64,000 bases of DNA from Brevibacillus_D fluminis_A (lineage in GTDB: Bacteria; Bacillota; Bacilli; Brevibacillales; Brevibacillaceae): positions 3,652,001 through 3,716,000 of the forward strand of contig NZ_CM125436.1 of assembly GCF_052072235.1 (NCBI RefSeq). Direction: 5' to 3'. This document shows positions 25,714-34,046 of this stretch, piece after piece. A program made the translations under genes and the position numbers. Positions within the stretch are counted from its first letter, which is position 1. Each line of letters opens with the position of its first letter. The notes below the pieces were generated by a model. The model did no database searches. It saw nothing but the letters and a program-made list of their open reading frames with translations, and was not told the DNA's origin.

Positions 25714-26419
25714 TTTTGTAGCCGACCCCCCACACCGTTTTGATATATCGAGGCGATCTTGGATGATCCTCAAGCTTTTCACGCAAATTACGGATGTGGA
25801 CCATGACGGTGTTATCCGACTCATAAAACGGTTCATTCCAGACGCGTTCGTATATTTTTTCCGTATTGAACACCACGCCAGGATTTCGTGCCAAAAGGGC
25901 CAAAATGGCAAATTCCCGTGGAGTCAGCTTGACTTCCTTGCCCTCTACGGTAACCGCGTGTGTCGTGACGTTGATCAACAAGTCATCAATGGCAATCACG
26001 TCCATCTGTTCGGGTGCATGGGTGTGCGGGTTACCGTCCGGTTGATTTAACCGGAGATAGCGTCGCAGCTGCGACTTCACTCGGGCCATCAATTCCAGCG
26101 GTTGAAACGGCTTCGTCACATAATCATCGGCTCCGGTGGTCAATCCCATAATTTTGTCCATATCCTGTGATTTCGCCGATAACATGATAATCGGCACATT
26201 TCTGCTTTCACGGATTTTCATGCACGCTTGAATCCCATCCAAGCGAGGCATCATGATGTCTAAGATCACCAAATGGACGGTTTCGTTTTCCAGGTACGAA
26301 AGCCCCTCCAATCCATCTGCTGCCTTCAATACGCGATAGCCATCATTTGTGAGATAAATCCCCAATAAATCGCGGATTTCTTTTTCATCATCAATGATGA
26401 GAATGGTTTCCTGGGCCAC
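25703..26419 (-). CDS. OmpR/PhoB-family response regulator, VanR-like
   Basis: This 238-residue regulator has a receiver (DDE near residue 11, phospho-D in VILDIMMPRLDG, and YVTKPF) and a C-terminal winged helix of the OmpR type (KLTPREFAILALLARN, VHIRNLREKLE, VWGVGYKIE). The GADDYVTKPFQPLELMARV stretch resembles the VanR branch. It starts at a GTG with a GGGGAG site. Four phased repeats in the intergenic region upstream (26484-26534) are the expected DNA target, so autoregulation and control of the divergent membrane gene are likely. Confidence 0.9.
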   Translation of the reverse strand: MAQETILIIDDEKEIRDLLGIYLTNDGYRVLKAADGLEGLSYLENETVHLVILDIMMPRLDGIQACMKIRESRNVPIIMLSAKSQDMDKIMGLTTGADDYVTKPFQPLELMARVKSQLRRYLRLNQPDGNPHTHAPEQMDVIAIDDLLINVTTHAVTVEGKEVKLTPREFAILALLARNPGVVFNTEKIYERVWNEPFYESDNTVMVHIRNLREKLEDHPRSPRYIKTVWGVGYKIEP

Positions 26420-26483
26420 GGGACGCTCTCCCCTTTCTCTGGTTTTCAGTTTACCCGATGCCTCTTAAGAATCCCGCTAGAAA

Positions 26484-26534
26484 TTCTGAAGGGTTTCTGA
26501 AGTTTCAGCGCGACCTTTCAGAAATTTTTCAGAG
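26484..26534 (+). promoter_or_regulatory. Four 11-bp-phased heptamer repeats, candidate OmpR-type regulator sites
   Basis: TTCTGAA starts at 26484 and 26495, TTCAGAA at 26517 and TTCAGAG at 26528, so all starts are multiples of 11 bp apart. OmpR/PhoB-type regulators bind direct repeats with this spacing. The block sits about 35 bp upstream of a CATGAT -10-like element (26569-26574) for the plus-strand membrane gene. Confidence 0.6.
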
Positions 26535-26639
26535 AGACTCTCATGATTCCTTAAGAACTTTTTTGTACCATGATAGCAGACGAGATCGCTCCTCTCTTTT
26601 GCAAAGAGGGACAGCGAGTATATCAGGAGGAAAACGAAA

Positions 26640-27188
26640 ATGAATACACGGGAAATTGGGGACACCAAACAACAATGGATCCCCCAAAAAGAACGTCTAT
26701 GGGTCATCGTTTCGATGATGATAGCGGTTGTGCTGGTGATTTGGCAGCTGTATGCGCTCTTGCAGCTTCCGGCAGAAACGATCGCGAGCAAAAGGTTCGA
26801 ACATACGTTTAAAAACTTGGGCTCCAATGCACGAATCGCCTTGTTTTTTGTGCTGGCGAATTATGTTCTGCTGCTTGTCATGAGACTTCGCGTTCTGGCC
26901 GGTGCGCAAACGATCAAAAAAGTTCTGGCATCTCTGCTGCGTTTCGTCCGAAGATGGCATACGCCGGTCGCCATCATCGCGATCGCTTTTATTATCCTGC
27001 ATACGGTCGCGGTCTTCCTGTATGGGTTGAAATTTGATTTTAGCAATGTGAGCGGGCTGCTTGCCTTGCTCGTCCTGCTTCCGGTTCCGGTCTCGGGCCT
27101 GTTCCGCTACCGGAGACTGGACCGGAAATGGCATTTGCGAACAGGCGTAGCGTTTGCCATCCTCTTTTTGCTTCATGCCTTTTTATAA
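26640..27188 (+). CDS. Small integral membrane protein with di-heme cytochrome b-like histidines
   Basis: This 182-residue protein has five predicted membrane segments (about 21-42, 64-88, 108-130, 138-156, 165-182). Two of them carry paired histidines exactly 14 residues apart: H107/H121 and H165/H179. H-x13-H pairs on two helices are the ligand pattern for two stacked hemes in cytochrome b of the bc1 complex and relatives. No family name is certain. A CAGGAGG site precedes the ATG, and a terminator follows. It is divergent from a VanRS-like two-component operon whose candidate sites lie upstream, suggesting envelope or redox stress control. Confidence 0.75.
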   Translation: MNTREIGDTKQQWIPQKERLWVIVSMMIAVVLVIWQLYALLQLPAETIASKRFEHTFKNLGSNARIALFFVLANYVLLLVMRLRVLAGAQTIKKVLASLLRFVRRWHTPVAIIAIAFIILHTVAVFLYGLKFDFSNVSGLLALLVLLPVPVSGLFRYRRLDRKWHLRTGVAFAILFLLHAFL

Positions 27189-27199
27189 GCATCAACAAC

Positions 27200-27243
27200 A
27201 AAAAGCAACCGCCCGTCTTTCGTTCGCAGGCAGTTGCTTTTTT
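27200..27243. terminator. Bidirectional terminator between the membrane protein gene and recG
   Basis: AAAAAGCAACCGCC pairs with GGCAGTTGCTTTTT (one mismatch) around a 15-nt loop. It lies between convergent genes and has T runs on both strands. Confidence 0.85.
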
Positions 27244-27256
27244 CCGTTGTACGCAA

Positions 27257-29308
27257 TCAGTCAAACACAATGCCTTCCAGCACGCCTTCCCGCTCCAAAT
27301 ACGCACGCAGGTGGGCATAGCGCGGCTCGCGCCAAAATTCATCGGTCGCCACAAGCGCCGCCGTATCCTGGCGGGCCACCTCCAGCGCCTTGTAATCGGA
27401 CAGCAGGTCGGCGATTTTGAACTCGGGCAGGCCGCTTTGCTTGGTGCCGAAAAAGTCGCCCGGCCCGCGCAGCTCCAAATCGCGCTGCGACAGCTCAAAA
27501 CCGTCGTTCGTCTCGCACATGACCTGCATCCGCTCTTTGCCGACCTGTGACTTGGGGTCGGCGATCAAAAAGCAGTACGACTGCTCCGCTCCCCGTCCGA
27601 CCCGTCCGCGCAGCTGATGCAATTGGGCCAAGCCAAAGCGCTCGGCGTCATAAATGATCATGCAGGTCGCATTCGGCACGTTCACCCCGACCTCGACGAC
27701 CGTGGTCGAAACCAGCAGCTGCACCTCATTTGCGGCAAATGCCTGCATCACCGCATCTTTTTCCTTCGCGTGCAGCCGGCCGTGCATCAAGCCGACCTGG
27801 AATTCCGGATAGCAGTGGGTCAATTGCGCATGCAAATCGATCGCGTTTTGCACGTCCAGCTTTTCCGACTCTTCGATCAACGGGCAGATGACATAGGCTT
27901 GTCTGCCCCGTGCCAGTTCGCCGCGCACCCGTTCCAAAATCAGCGGAAACTGATCGTGCTTCACCCATTCCGTCTCAATCGGCTTGCGGCCCGCCGGCAT
28001 CTCATCGATCGTCGACACGTCCATATCGCCAAAAGCCGTAATCGCGAGCGTTCGCGGGATCGGCGTCGCGGTCATGAACAACACGTCCGGAGACAAGCCT
28101 TTGTTGCGCAGCACGCGCCGCTGCTCGACCCCGAACCGGTGCTGCTCGTCCGTGATGACCAGGCCGAGGCGCTCGAAAAAGACATCCTCCTGAATCAAAG
28201 CGTGCGTGCCGACAACCACGTCGATCTGCCCTTCCTGCAGCGCAGCGATCGTTTCCCGCCGCCGCTTCGCCGTAAGCGAACCGGCCAGCAGCGCGACTTT
28301 GATCCCGTGCGGCTCCAATAGCGCGGTGAGCGATTGCACATGCTGTTCGGCCAGTATTTCCGTCGGCACCATCAATGCGCCCTGGTAGCCTGCCCGCACA
28401 GATGCGTAAAGGGCGATCGCGGCCACGACCGTTTTCCCCGAGCCGACATCCCCTTGCAGCAGCCGGTTCATCGCGTAATCGGCCTGCATGTCATCCAAAA
28501 TTTCCTTGACCACGCGCTTTTGCGCACCGGTCAGCGGAAACGCGAGAAAGCGGACGAACTGGCGCACTTCTTCCATCGGGATGCTTTGCGCCATCCCGGC
28601 CGTCTGCTTGCGCGTAATCCGGCGCATCGCCTGCATTTTCAGCTGAAACAGGAACAATTCCTCGAACATCAGCGTGCGCCGGGCCATCCGCCCTTCCTCG
28701 ACATTCGCCGGAAAATGGACGGTGGCGATCGCCTTTTGGCGCGGCATCAGGCGATAGCGCTCGATGTATTCCGCCGGCAGCACCTCGCTGATCTGGCTGC
28801 CGTACGTTTTTAACGCCTGCTCGATCAGCTTGCGCAATAGCGTGTGCGTCAGCTCGCCGCCAAGCGGGTAGATCGGGGCCAACTCGCCGCGCGTCTGCAC
28901 GCGGGCCGAGTTCACCTCGGTCATTTCGTTCACCGTAATTTGCAGCTTGTTGCGATCCCATTTGCCGGTCACGAGAATTTCCTTGCCTGGTGACAAATGC
29001 TTTTTCACAAAGTTTTGGTTAAACCAGATCGCCGTCACGACCACCCGATCGATCACGAGCCGGACGGAGATGCGGGATTTTTTCTTGCCGTAGAAACGGA
29101 CAGAGGGCTCGCTGTAGATCGTCCCCTGCAGCGTGACCCTCTCCTGATCCTTGATTTCGGTTAAATCTTTGACGCGATAATCTTCATAGCGGGACGGGAA
29201 ATGCTCCAGCAGGTCGCGAATCGTCACGATTCCGATGCTCCCAAGCTCGGCCGCCCGCTCTTCACCTACCCCATGAAGCTCGATTACCGCAGAATCGAGT
29301 CCGGCCAT
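27257..29308 (-). CDS. recG: ATP-dependent DNA helicase RecG
   Basis: This 683-residue helicase regresses stalled replication forks and branch-migrates Holliday junctions. It has the N-terminal wedge/OB region (GEERAAELGSIGI, ITVNEMTEV), Walker A GDVGSGKT, the DEQH box, motif III MTATPIPRTLAIT, and motif VI QLRGRVGRG. The length is typical. It starts 2 bases after the sdaAA stop with a weak ribosome site, which suggests coupling. The gene order sdaAB-sdaAA-recG matches B. subtilis. Confidence 0.96.
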   Translation of the reverse strand: MAGLDSAVIELHGVGEERAAELGSIGIVTIRDLLEHFPSRYEDYRVKDLTEIKDQERVTLQGTIYSEPSVRFYGKKKSRISVRLVIDRVVVTAIWFNQNFVKKHLSPGKEILVTGKWDRNKLQITVNEMTEVNSARVQTRGELAPIYPLGGELTHTLLRKLIEQALKTYGSQISEVLPAEYIERYRLMPRQKAIATVHFPANVEEGRMARRTLMFEELFLFQLKMQAMRRITRKQTAGMAQSIPMEEVRQFVRFLAFPLTGAQKRVVKEILDDMQADYAMNRLLQGDVGSGKTVVAAIALYASVRAGYQGALMVPTEILAEQHVQSLTALLEPHGIKVALLAGSLTAKRRRETIAALQEGQIDVVVGTHALIQEDVFFERLGLVITDEQHRFGVEQRRVLRNKGLSPDVLFMTATPIPRTLAITAFGDMDVSTIDEMPAGRKPIETEWVKHDQFPLILERVRGELARGRQAYVICPLIEESEKLDVQNAIDLHAQLTHCYPEFQVGLMHGRLHAKEKDAVMQAFAANEVQLLVSTTVVEVGVNVPNATCMIIYDAERFGLAQLHQLRGRVGRGAEQSYCFLIADPKSQVGKERMQVMCETNDGFELSQRDLELRGPGDFFGTKQSGLPEFKIADLLSDYKALEVARQDTAALVATDEFWREPRYAHLRAYLEREGVLEGIVFD

Positions 29309-29310
29309 CT

Positions 29311-30195
29311 TTATTTCGGAATTTGCACGCCGAAAACTTTCGCTTCGATCAGGCGGCCGGTTTGGGTAGCAGCCAGCCCTCCTTGCGCGGTTTCTTTCAG
29401 CGTATTCGGCATGGTGCAGCCGATCCGATACATTGCCTCGACCACTTCATCAGGCGGGATCACGCTCGTGATGCCAGCCAGCGCCATATCTGCGGCCACC
29501 GTTGCGATCGCAGCGCCCATCGCATTGCGCTTGACACAAGGCACCTCGACCAAGCCCGCGACAGGGTCGCACACCAAGCCCAGCATGTTTTTCAACGCGA
29601 TGGCCACCGCTTGCCCGGATTGTTCCGGCGTGCCGCCAGCCATCTCCACGATTGCCGCTGCAGCCATCGCCGTCGCCGAACCGACCTCGGCCTGGCAGCC
29701 GCCCGCCGCGCCGGAAATGAACGCATTGTTGGCGATGCAAAAGCCGATCGCACCTGCTGTGAACAAATAGTCGACCATTTGCTCGCGCGTCGGCGACAGC
29801 TTTTCTGCAATCGCGAAAAGCGTCCCCGGCACGATCCCGCATGCCCCTGCCGTCGGCGTCGCCACGATCGTCCCCATCGCCGCATTCACTTCATTGACCG
29901 CGATCGCCATGCTTACCGCATTCAACAGTGTCGGACCGGAGAGAAACGGCTTTTCTTTCATATAGTTCTGCAGCTTCTTGGCGTCGCCGCCCGTCAAGCC
30001 GCTGTGCGAACGAATGTCCTCATGCAGCCCGCGCTGCACGGCGCTCTCCATGACATCCAGATTTTTGATCATCTCTTCCATGATTGCCTCGCGCGTGCGC
30101 TGGGAGACTTGCATCTCCGCCTCGATCATCACCTGTGAAATCCGCTTGTTTTGCGACTGCGCCATTTCAACCAATTCTGCTATATTGCGAAACAT
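29311..30195 (-). CDS. sdaAA: L-serine dehydratase, alpha subunit
   Basis: With SdaAB this 294-residue subunit deaminates L-serine to pyruvate using a [4Fe-4S] cluster. The conserved cysteines appear in TAGACGIVPG, AAGGCQAEVGS and LVCDPVAGLVEVPC. The ATG at 30195 follows AAGGAG; the longer frame to 30309 has no site. It is the second gene of the sdaAB-sdaAA-recG operon. Confidence 0.95.
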   Translation of the reverse strand: MFRNIAELVEMAQSQNKRISQVMIEAEMQVSQRTREAIMEEMIKNLDVMESAVQRGLHEDIRSHSGLTGGDAKKLQNYMKEKPFLSGPTLLNAVSMAIAVNEVNAAMGTIVATPTAGACGIVPGTLFAIAEKLSPTREQMVDYLFTAGAIGFCIANNAFISGAAGGCQAEVGSATAMAAAAIVEMAGGTPEQSGQAVAIALKNMLGLVCDPVAGLVEVPCVKRNAMGAAIATVAADMALAGITSVIPPDEVVEAMYRIGCTMPNTLKETAQGGLAATQTGRLIEAKVFGVQIPK

Positions 30196-30235
30196 CAAAC
30201 CCCAACTCCTTGTGCGAAAAGAAATACGTGCTCGA

Positions 30236-30901
30236 TTAGCTAGGTGAAAGCAAGGAGACGCGATAGATCGACGGGATGCGCTCCATTTGCTCCAAAATGT
30301 CCGGTGCAATCATCGAATCGACCTCGATCGCCATCAGCGCCTTGGACCCGCGCGCATGGCGCGACATTTCCATCGAACCGATGTTGATCTGGCGCTCGCT
30401 CAGTATTTTGGCAACCGACGCGATCATCCCGAAGCGATCCTCATGCAAAACCATCAGCGTCTGCGTATTGAAGCCAAGCTGAACCGCGAACCCGTCAATT
30501 TCGGTGATCTCGATTTTGCCGCCACCGATGGAGACCCCTACCACCTCTGTTACGCCCTGCTCGTCTTCAAGCCGGATGCGCGATGTGTTGGGATGCTCCG
30601 TCACCGTCTCGGAAACGTGCAGGGAAATGTCGATGCCTTGTTCCTTGGCGATGCGCAGCGATTCTTTCAAACGCGTATCATACGTGTCGAAATCGAGAAT
30701 CCCCGCTACCGTCGCCACGTCAGAGCCGTGTCCCTGGTACGTTTTGGCAAACGAGCCGTAAAAGGTGATGTCCGCCTTTTTCGGCTGGCGGCCAAACAGG
30801 CCGCGGGCAATCCGCCCGATTCTCGCTGCTCCGGCGGTATGCGAACTGGACGGCCCGACCATCACCGGGCCGATAATATCAAATACACTTTTATATTTCA
30901 C
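30236..30901 (-). CDS. sdaAB: L-serine dehydratase, beta subunit
   Basis: This 221-residue subunit carries the dehydratase beta fold (FDIIGPVMVGPSSSHTAGA, GSFAKTYQGHG) and a C-terminal ACT domain (about 150-221) that may sense serine. It starts at a GTG (30901) preceded by GGGGGAGG; the longer frame to 30985 is not family-like. The length matches B. subtilis SdaAB (220). Confidence 0.95.
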   Translation of the reverse strand: MKYKSVFDIIGPVMVGPSSSHTAGAARIGRIARGLFGRQPKKADITFYGSFAKTYQGHGSDVATVAGILDFDTYDTRLKESLRIAKEQGIDISLHVSETVTEHPNTSRIRLEDEQGVTEVVGVSIGGGKIEITEIDGFAVQLGFNTQTLMVLHEDRFGMIASVAKILSERQINIGSMEMSRHARGSKALMAIEVDSMIAPDILEQMERIPSIYRVSLLSPS

Positions 30902-30941
30902 GCGAGCTTTCCTCCCCCGACACACTTCAAACCCATAGTAC

Positions 30942-30950
30942 AGTATATCA
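30942..30950 (-). promoter_or_regulatory. Extended -10 promoter candidate for sdaAB-sdaAA-recG
   Basis: The minus strand reads TGATATACT, an extended -10 (TGN-TATACT), about 40 bases upstream of the sdaAB GTG. No good -35 sits at the expected distance. Confidence 0.4.
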
Positions 30951-31018
30951 TGTCGGGATGAAAGCGCTACATGTGCTGTGCGCATCAGGCATCGGCTGGA
31001 AGCGGATTTCGTATCACA

Positions 31019-32266
31019 CTACGCGGCTGTCTTTCGCTTTTCATCGCGCGTCAAGGCAGGAAGCACCAGCGCGTAGTAGAGGCCGACCAGCAAAACGCAA
31101 ATCCCGAGCAGCACATACAAGACATCGACCGACACCCACAAAGGAAAAACAAGCGCAACGAAGCCTAAGGCGAGCGATTGGGCCAGCATCATCAGCGGTT
31201 CGATCCAAGCGCTGACCCGCCCCATTTTGCTCGCTTCGACCAACTCGGGAATCCATCCGCCCAGCACGACATTCACCGGCGCCAAAATGGCCCCGATGAC
31301 CAGTACAAGCGACAAAAATACCCATATGTTAGAAGTTGCGCCGAGCAGAAGCGTTAAGCCGCCCGCAAGCAAGAGTCCGGCAACAAGCACCTTCACCTTC
31401 GAAAACGTTTTGATCAGCGTAGCTCCGGCTGCACTTCCGCACAAAAAATCGATGCCGAGGAAAAGCGTGATCAAGGCCGAATACGCCTGATAATGCGCGG
31501 GACTCAGCTTGTATTTCATGGTAAACAGCGGCAGCACGGCAAACATCCCGTTGACCGCCCCGAATACGAAAAATCCGGAGATAATCGCAAGCAGCAGTTT
31601 GTTGCCCTTCATGTACGTCCAGCCCGCAAAAAAATCGGCGAAAATTCGGCGCATGCCCAGCTCGCCCGGTTTGATTTTCCCATTCGGGAGGCGAACCTCC
31701 TGCGTGAACGCGCATCGCGACACCAAGATCCCGGAGACCAAAAAACTGATCCCGTCGATGATGACCGCCCCCTCGATTCCGAGGTAATGATACGTCGCCG
31801 CCCCGAGCCCCATGCCAAATACCATGAACAGCCCCATCACCGTTTGATTCAAGCCCGCCGCTTGCACATACTGTTCTTCCGTCATGATGCCTTGCAGCAA
31901 GCCCATTTCGGCCGGCGCGAAAAATTTGGCAACCGCGCTGCGCAAAAACAGGATCGCAAACGAGAGCACGAGCCAATTTTCATGCACCGCAATAAGCAAA
32001 AGCAGGGTGAGGCCGGCGCGAATCCAGTCGCTGTTTGCCGCAATGCGCTTGCGGTCGAGCCGGTCCGCCAGCACCCCGACAAACCAAAAAACGAACATCG
32101 TCGGCAGCGCGTACATCAGCTCGGCGACCGTCGCATAGTAGGGCTGGGAGCCAAACCGGTCGAGCAAATAAAACGCAAAAGCCATATTGCCGACGACGGT
32201 TCCAAGCTGCGAGGCGAAGCTGGCCAAAAACATTTTCGTAAAGTTGGCGTTTGTAAACAATTCCAT
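31019..32266 (-). CDS. MFS exporter controlled by the adjacent TetR regulator
   Basis: This 415-residue protein shows about 12 membrane segments and the MFS loop 2-3 motif (GVLADRLDRKRI). It resembles macrolide/drug-efflux MFS members of the MFS_3 type. The ATG at 32266 has a GGGAG site at good spacing; a GTG at 32275 is less well placed. It lies 41 bases after the TetR gene in the same direction, the classic arrangement of an efflux pump under its own repressor. The substrate cannot be told from sequence. Confidence 0.85.
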   Translation of the reverse strand: MELFTNANFTKMFLASFASQLGTVVGNMAFAFYLLDRFGSQPYYATVAELMYALPTMFVFWFVGVLADRLDRKRIAANSDWIRAGLTLLLLIAVHENWLVLSFAILFLRSAVAKFFAPAEMGLLQGIMTEEQYVQAAGLNQTVMGLFMVFGMGLGAATYHYLGIEGAVIIDGISFLVSGILVSRCAFTQEVRLPNGKIKPGELGMRRIFADFFAGWTYMKGNKLLLAIISGFFVFGAVNGMFAVLPLFTMKYKLSPAHYQAYSALITLFLGIDFLCGSAAGATLIKTFSKVKVLVAGLLLAGGLTLLLGATSNIWVFLSLVLVIGAILAPVNVVLGGWIPELVEASKMGRVSAWIEPLMMLAQSLALGFVALVFPLWVSVDVLYVLLGICVLLVGLYYALVLPALTRDEKRKTAA

Positions 32267-32307
32267 CGAAAACACTCCCGTTCTTTTGCTTGGGTGGGGC
32301 TGCTGCG

Positions 32308-32925
32308 CTATGCGCGTACGCCGAGCGAATGCTTGAGAAAGGCAAGCAGCGCGTCAATCTGCTGCGGCACCTCGATGTGCTCCGCGCCGATTGCCAGCGC
32401 GTGTGCCATGATGCCCTCCAGCTGCGAGGCAGCCATCCGCGCGAGCAGCGATAACGGCATGTTCGGGGCGAATTCCCCGCGAGTAACCCCCTGTTCAAAC
32501 ATCTCTTCGAGGTCCGCAATCGATTGATCGTAGCGGCGAGTCAAAATCGCACGACGCTCGCTCTCACGCCAGCCCGCAATGAAATATTCGTAATAAGCGG
32601 GCGCCACACTGTTTGGCAGCTCCGTAATATCCATGATTTGCTTGGTGAACAGCGCCTCCACAGCTGCCCAGACCGTTGGTGACGTTTCCAGCAGTTCATG
32701 AAGCGCACGCCCGTTTTCCGCGTCCATCCGCTCCATATAGCCTTGGAAAATCTCCTCTTTCGATTGAAAGTAAAGATAAATCCAGCCACGGCTCATTTCG
32801 GCTTCCTCCACGATATCTTTAAGCGTTGCCTGCTCATAGCCTTTTCGGATGAATACACGTTCTGCAGCAGCAAAAATTTGCTGCTTGCGCTGTTCCTTTT
32901 GTTCATCAGAGATTTTGGGGGACAT
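32308..32925 (-). CDS. TetR-family transcriptional regulator
   Basis: This 205-residue protein has the N-terminal TetR helix-turn-helix (about 10-57: IFAAAERVFIRKGYEQATLKD, then MSRGWIYLYFQSKEE) and a divergent ligand-binding C-terminus. The ATG at 32925 follows AGAGGAG. It forms an operon with the MFS pump, and a 7-6-7 palindrome overlapping their -10 element (33013-33032) is the likely operator, giving autorepression relieved by an unknown ligand. Confidence 0.9.
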   Translation of the reverse strand: MSPKISDEQKEQRKQQIFAAAERVFIRKGYEQATLKDIVEEAEMSRGWIYLYFQSKEEIFQGYMERMDAENGRALHELLETSPTVWAAVEALFTKQIMDITELPNSVAPAYYEYFIAGWRESERRAILTRRYDQSIADLEEMFEQGVTRGEFAPNMPLSLLARMAASQLEGIMAHALAIGAEHIEVPQQIDALLAFLKHSLGVRA

Positions 32926-33012
32926 CGGAAAAACTCCTCTCACGGTCATGTTTTGCCATACGCATGAAAGCCATCGCCCAACAAGCGACAGGCAAAAAAT
33001 AAATGAGCCTCA

Positions 33013-33032
33013 TGTCATTTATAATAATGACA
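33013..33032. promoter_or_regulatory. TetR operator candidate (palindrome)
   Basis: TGTCATT and AATGACA form perfect 7-bp arms around TATAAT (33013-33019, 33026-33032). The palindrome sits on the -10 of the tetR-MFS promoter, an ideal repressor position. Confidence 0.65.
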
Positions 33033-33049
33033 CGCGGTTCATTTTGCAA
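33021..33049 (-). promoter_or_regulatory. Promoter of the tetR-MFS operon
   Basis: On the minus strand TTGCAA (33049-33044) and TATTAT (33026-33021) are 17 bp apart, overlapping the palindromic operator. The leader would be about 90 nt. Confidence 0.6.
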
Positions 33050-33088
33050 GATAGTTTAGAAAATGTTGGCCCAACCGACGCTCCCCTG

Positions 33089-33117
33089 CAGACACGTACT
33101 CGAAAAGGCTCTATACT
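33089..33117 (+). promoter_or_regulatory. Promoter candidate for the small Cys-rich protein gene
   Basis: CAGACA (33089-33094) and TATACT (33112-33117) are 17 bp apart. The -35 matches 4 of 6 consensus positions. Confidence 0.4.
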
Positions 33118-33160
33118 GCGAAGTACAGCCAATCGATCAGGCAAGAGAGGAGGCCTTTCG

Positions 33161-33379
33161 ATGGAGCAAGCCGCACAGCGCTATCACTGCTGCGCAACCT
33201 GCCAGCATTTCGAGGTGATCAAGGAAGCCGGGATAAAGACGACGTACCGTTGCCAACGTCTCGGCTATCAAACACAGCCGTCCTATCAATTCAACTGCTG
33301 GAGCCCGAAAGCATCCGTGGCGGCAAAAATCGAACGCGAGCGCCAGGCAAGCGAAGCCGATGGCCCGGAACGCACCTAA
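33161..33379 (+). CDS. Small Cys-rich protein, possible zinc binder
   Basis: This 72-residue protein has cysteines in YHCCATCQHF, TYRCQRLGY and FNCWSP, spaced like a small treble-clef or zinc-ribbon fold. The ATG at 33161 follows GAGAGGAGG; the longer frame upstream has no such site. No family name is certain; the pattern C-x2-C...C...C-W is typical of small conserved Bacillales proteins of unknown role. It is a single-gene unit ended by a strong terminator. Confidence 0.75.
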   Translation: MEQAAQRYHCCATCQHFEVIKEAGIKTTYRCQRLGYQTQPSYQFNCWSPKASVAAKIERERQASEADGPERT

Positions 33380-33392
33380 GCCTCTCCACATG

Positions 33393-33430
33393 AAAAAACA
33401 CAGATGCGCAAGCCAGCATCTGTGTTTTTT
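33393..33430. terminator. Bidirectional terminator between the Cys-rich protein and DoxX genes
   Basis: A perfect 15-bp stem, AAAAAACACAGATGC/GCATCTGTGTTTTTT, with an 8-nt loop lies between convergent genes. Confidence 0.92.
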
Positions 33431-33450
33431 CTCTTTTTCGCGATTGTCGA

Positions 33451-33837
33451 TTAAACCAGCACGTATGCGCCAGGGCCGACCAATGCGACGCCGACCGCGA
33501 TCGCGATCAGAATGACGTTATACTCAATCCCGCCGGATGTGACCCAGAAACCGTTTTTGCCATGGACGGAGAAAATCGCCACCAGCATGGTAATGACGAT
33601 GAGCGCTGCCCCCAGCCATGTGAATGTGCCAGCCGCGAACAGCAATCCGCCGACAAGCTCGCCAGCACCGGCGAGGAATGCCATCAGTACGCCCGGACGG
33701 ATACCGATGGATTCCAGCCAGCCGCCTGTTCCTTTCAAGCCGTGTCCGCCGAACCAGCCGAACAGTTTTTGTGTGCCGTGTGCTGCGAAAATGAGACCGA
33801 CCACCAAACGAATGAGTAAAAGTCCAAGGTTTGCCAT
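33451..33837 (-). CDS. DoxX-family membrane protein
   Basis: This 128-residue protein has four membrane segments and the DoxX hallmark start (LIRLVVGLIFAAHGTQKLFGWFGG). In Bacillus, DoxX-type proteins such as CatD respond to quinone and thiol stress under MarR/DUF24 repressors (YodB, CatR). A GGAGG site precedes the ATG. A promoter with TTGACA and TATGAT carries a 17-bp palindrome over its -35 (33905-33921), consistent with that type of control, although the regulator is not in the window. Confidence 0.88.
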   Translation of the reverse strand: MANLGLLLIRLVVGLIFAAHGTQKLFGWFGGHGLKGTGGWLESIGIRPGVLMAFLAGAGELVGGLLFAAGTFTWLGAALIVITMLVAIFSVHGKNGFWVTSGGIEYNVILIAIAVGVALVGPGAYVLV

Positions 33838-33888
33838 TTTGTTTGACCTCCATGATGTTTTTTTGTAATGAACTAACTTTATGTAAGT

Positions 33889-33921
33889 ATCATACGGAAA
33901 CTACTTACTTTTGTCAAGTAA
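33889..33921 (-). promoter_or_regulatory. Promoter and palindromic operator of the DoxX gene
   Basis: On the minus strand TTGACA (33917-33912) and TATGAT (33894-33889) are 17 bp apart, near consensus. The palindrome TTACTTTTGTCAAGTAA (33905-33921; arms TTACTT/AAGTAA) covers the -35. A related ACTTAC half-site lies further downstream. Confidence 0.7.
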
Positions 33922-33993
33922 CTATATTTATATGTTTACAGCTGGGAAAATCTTACTTTTTGCGAAAAACGCGACTGGTCTGAGTGAACATAA

Positions 33994-34033
33994 AAAACCT
34001 CTTCTCTACCCACAATGGTAGAAAAGAGGTTTT
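33994..34033 (-). terminator. Terminator of the asp23-fakA-degV operon
   Basis: AAACCTCTTCTCTACC pairs with GGTAGAAAAGAGGTTT (one mismatch) around a 6-nt loop, with a T run on the minus strand just after the degV stop. Confidence 0.88.
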
Positions 34034-34046
34034 GCCTCGCACCGTT

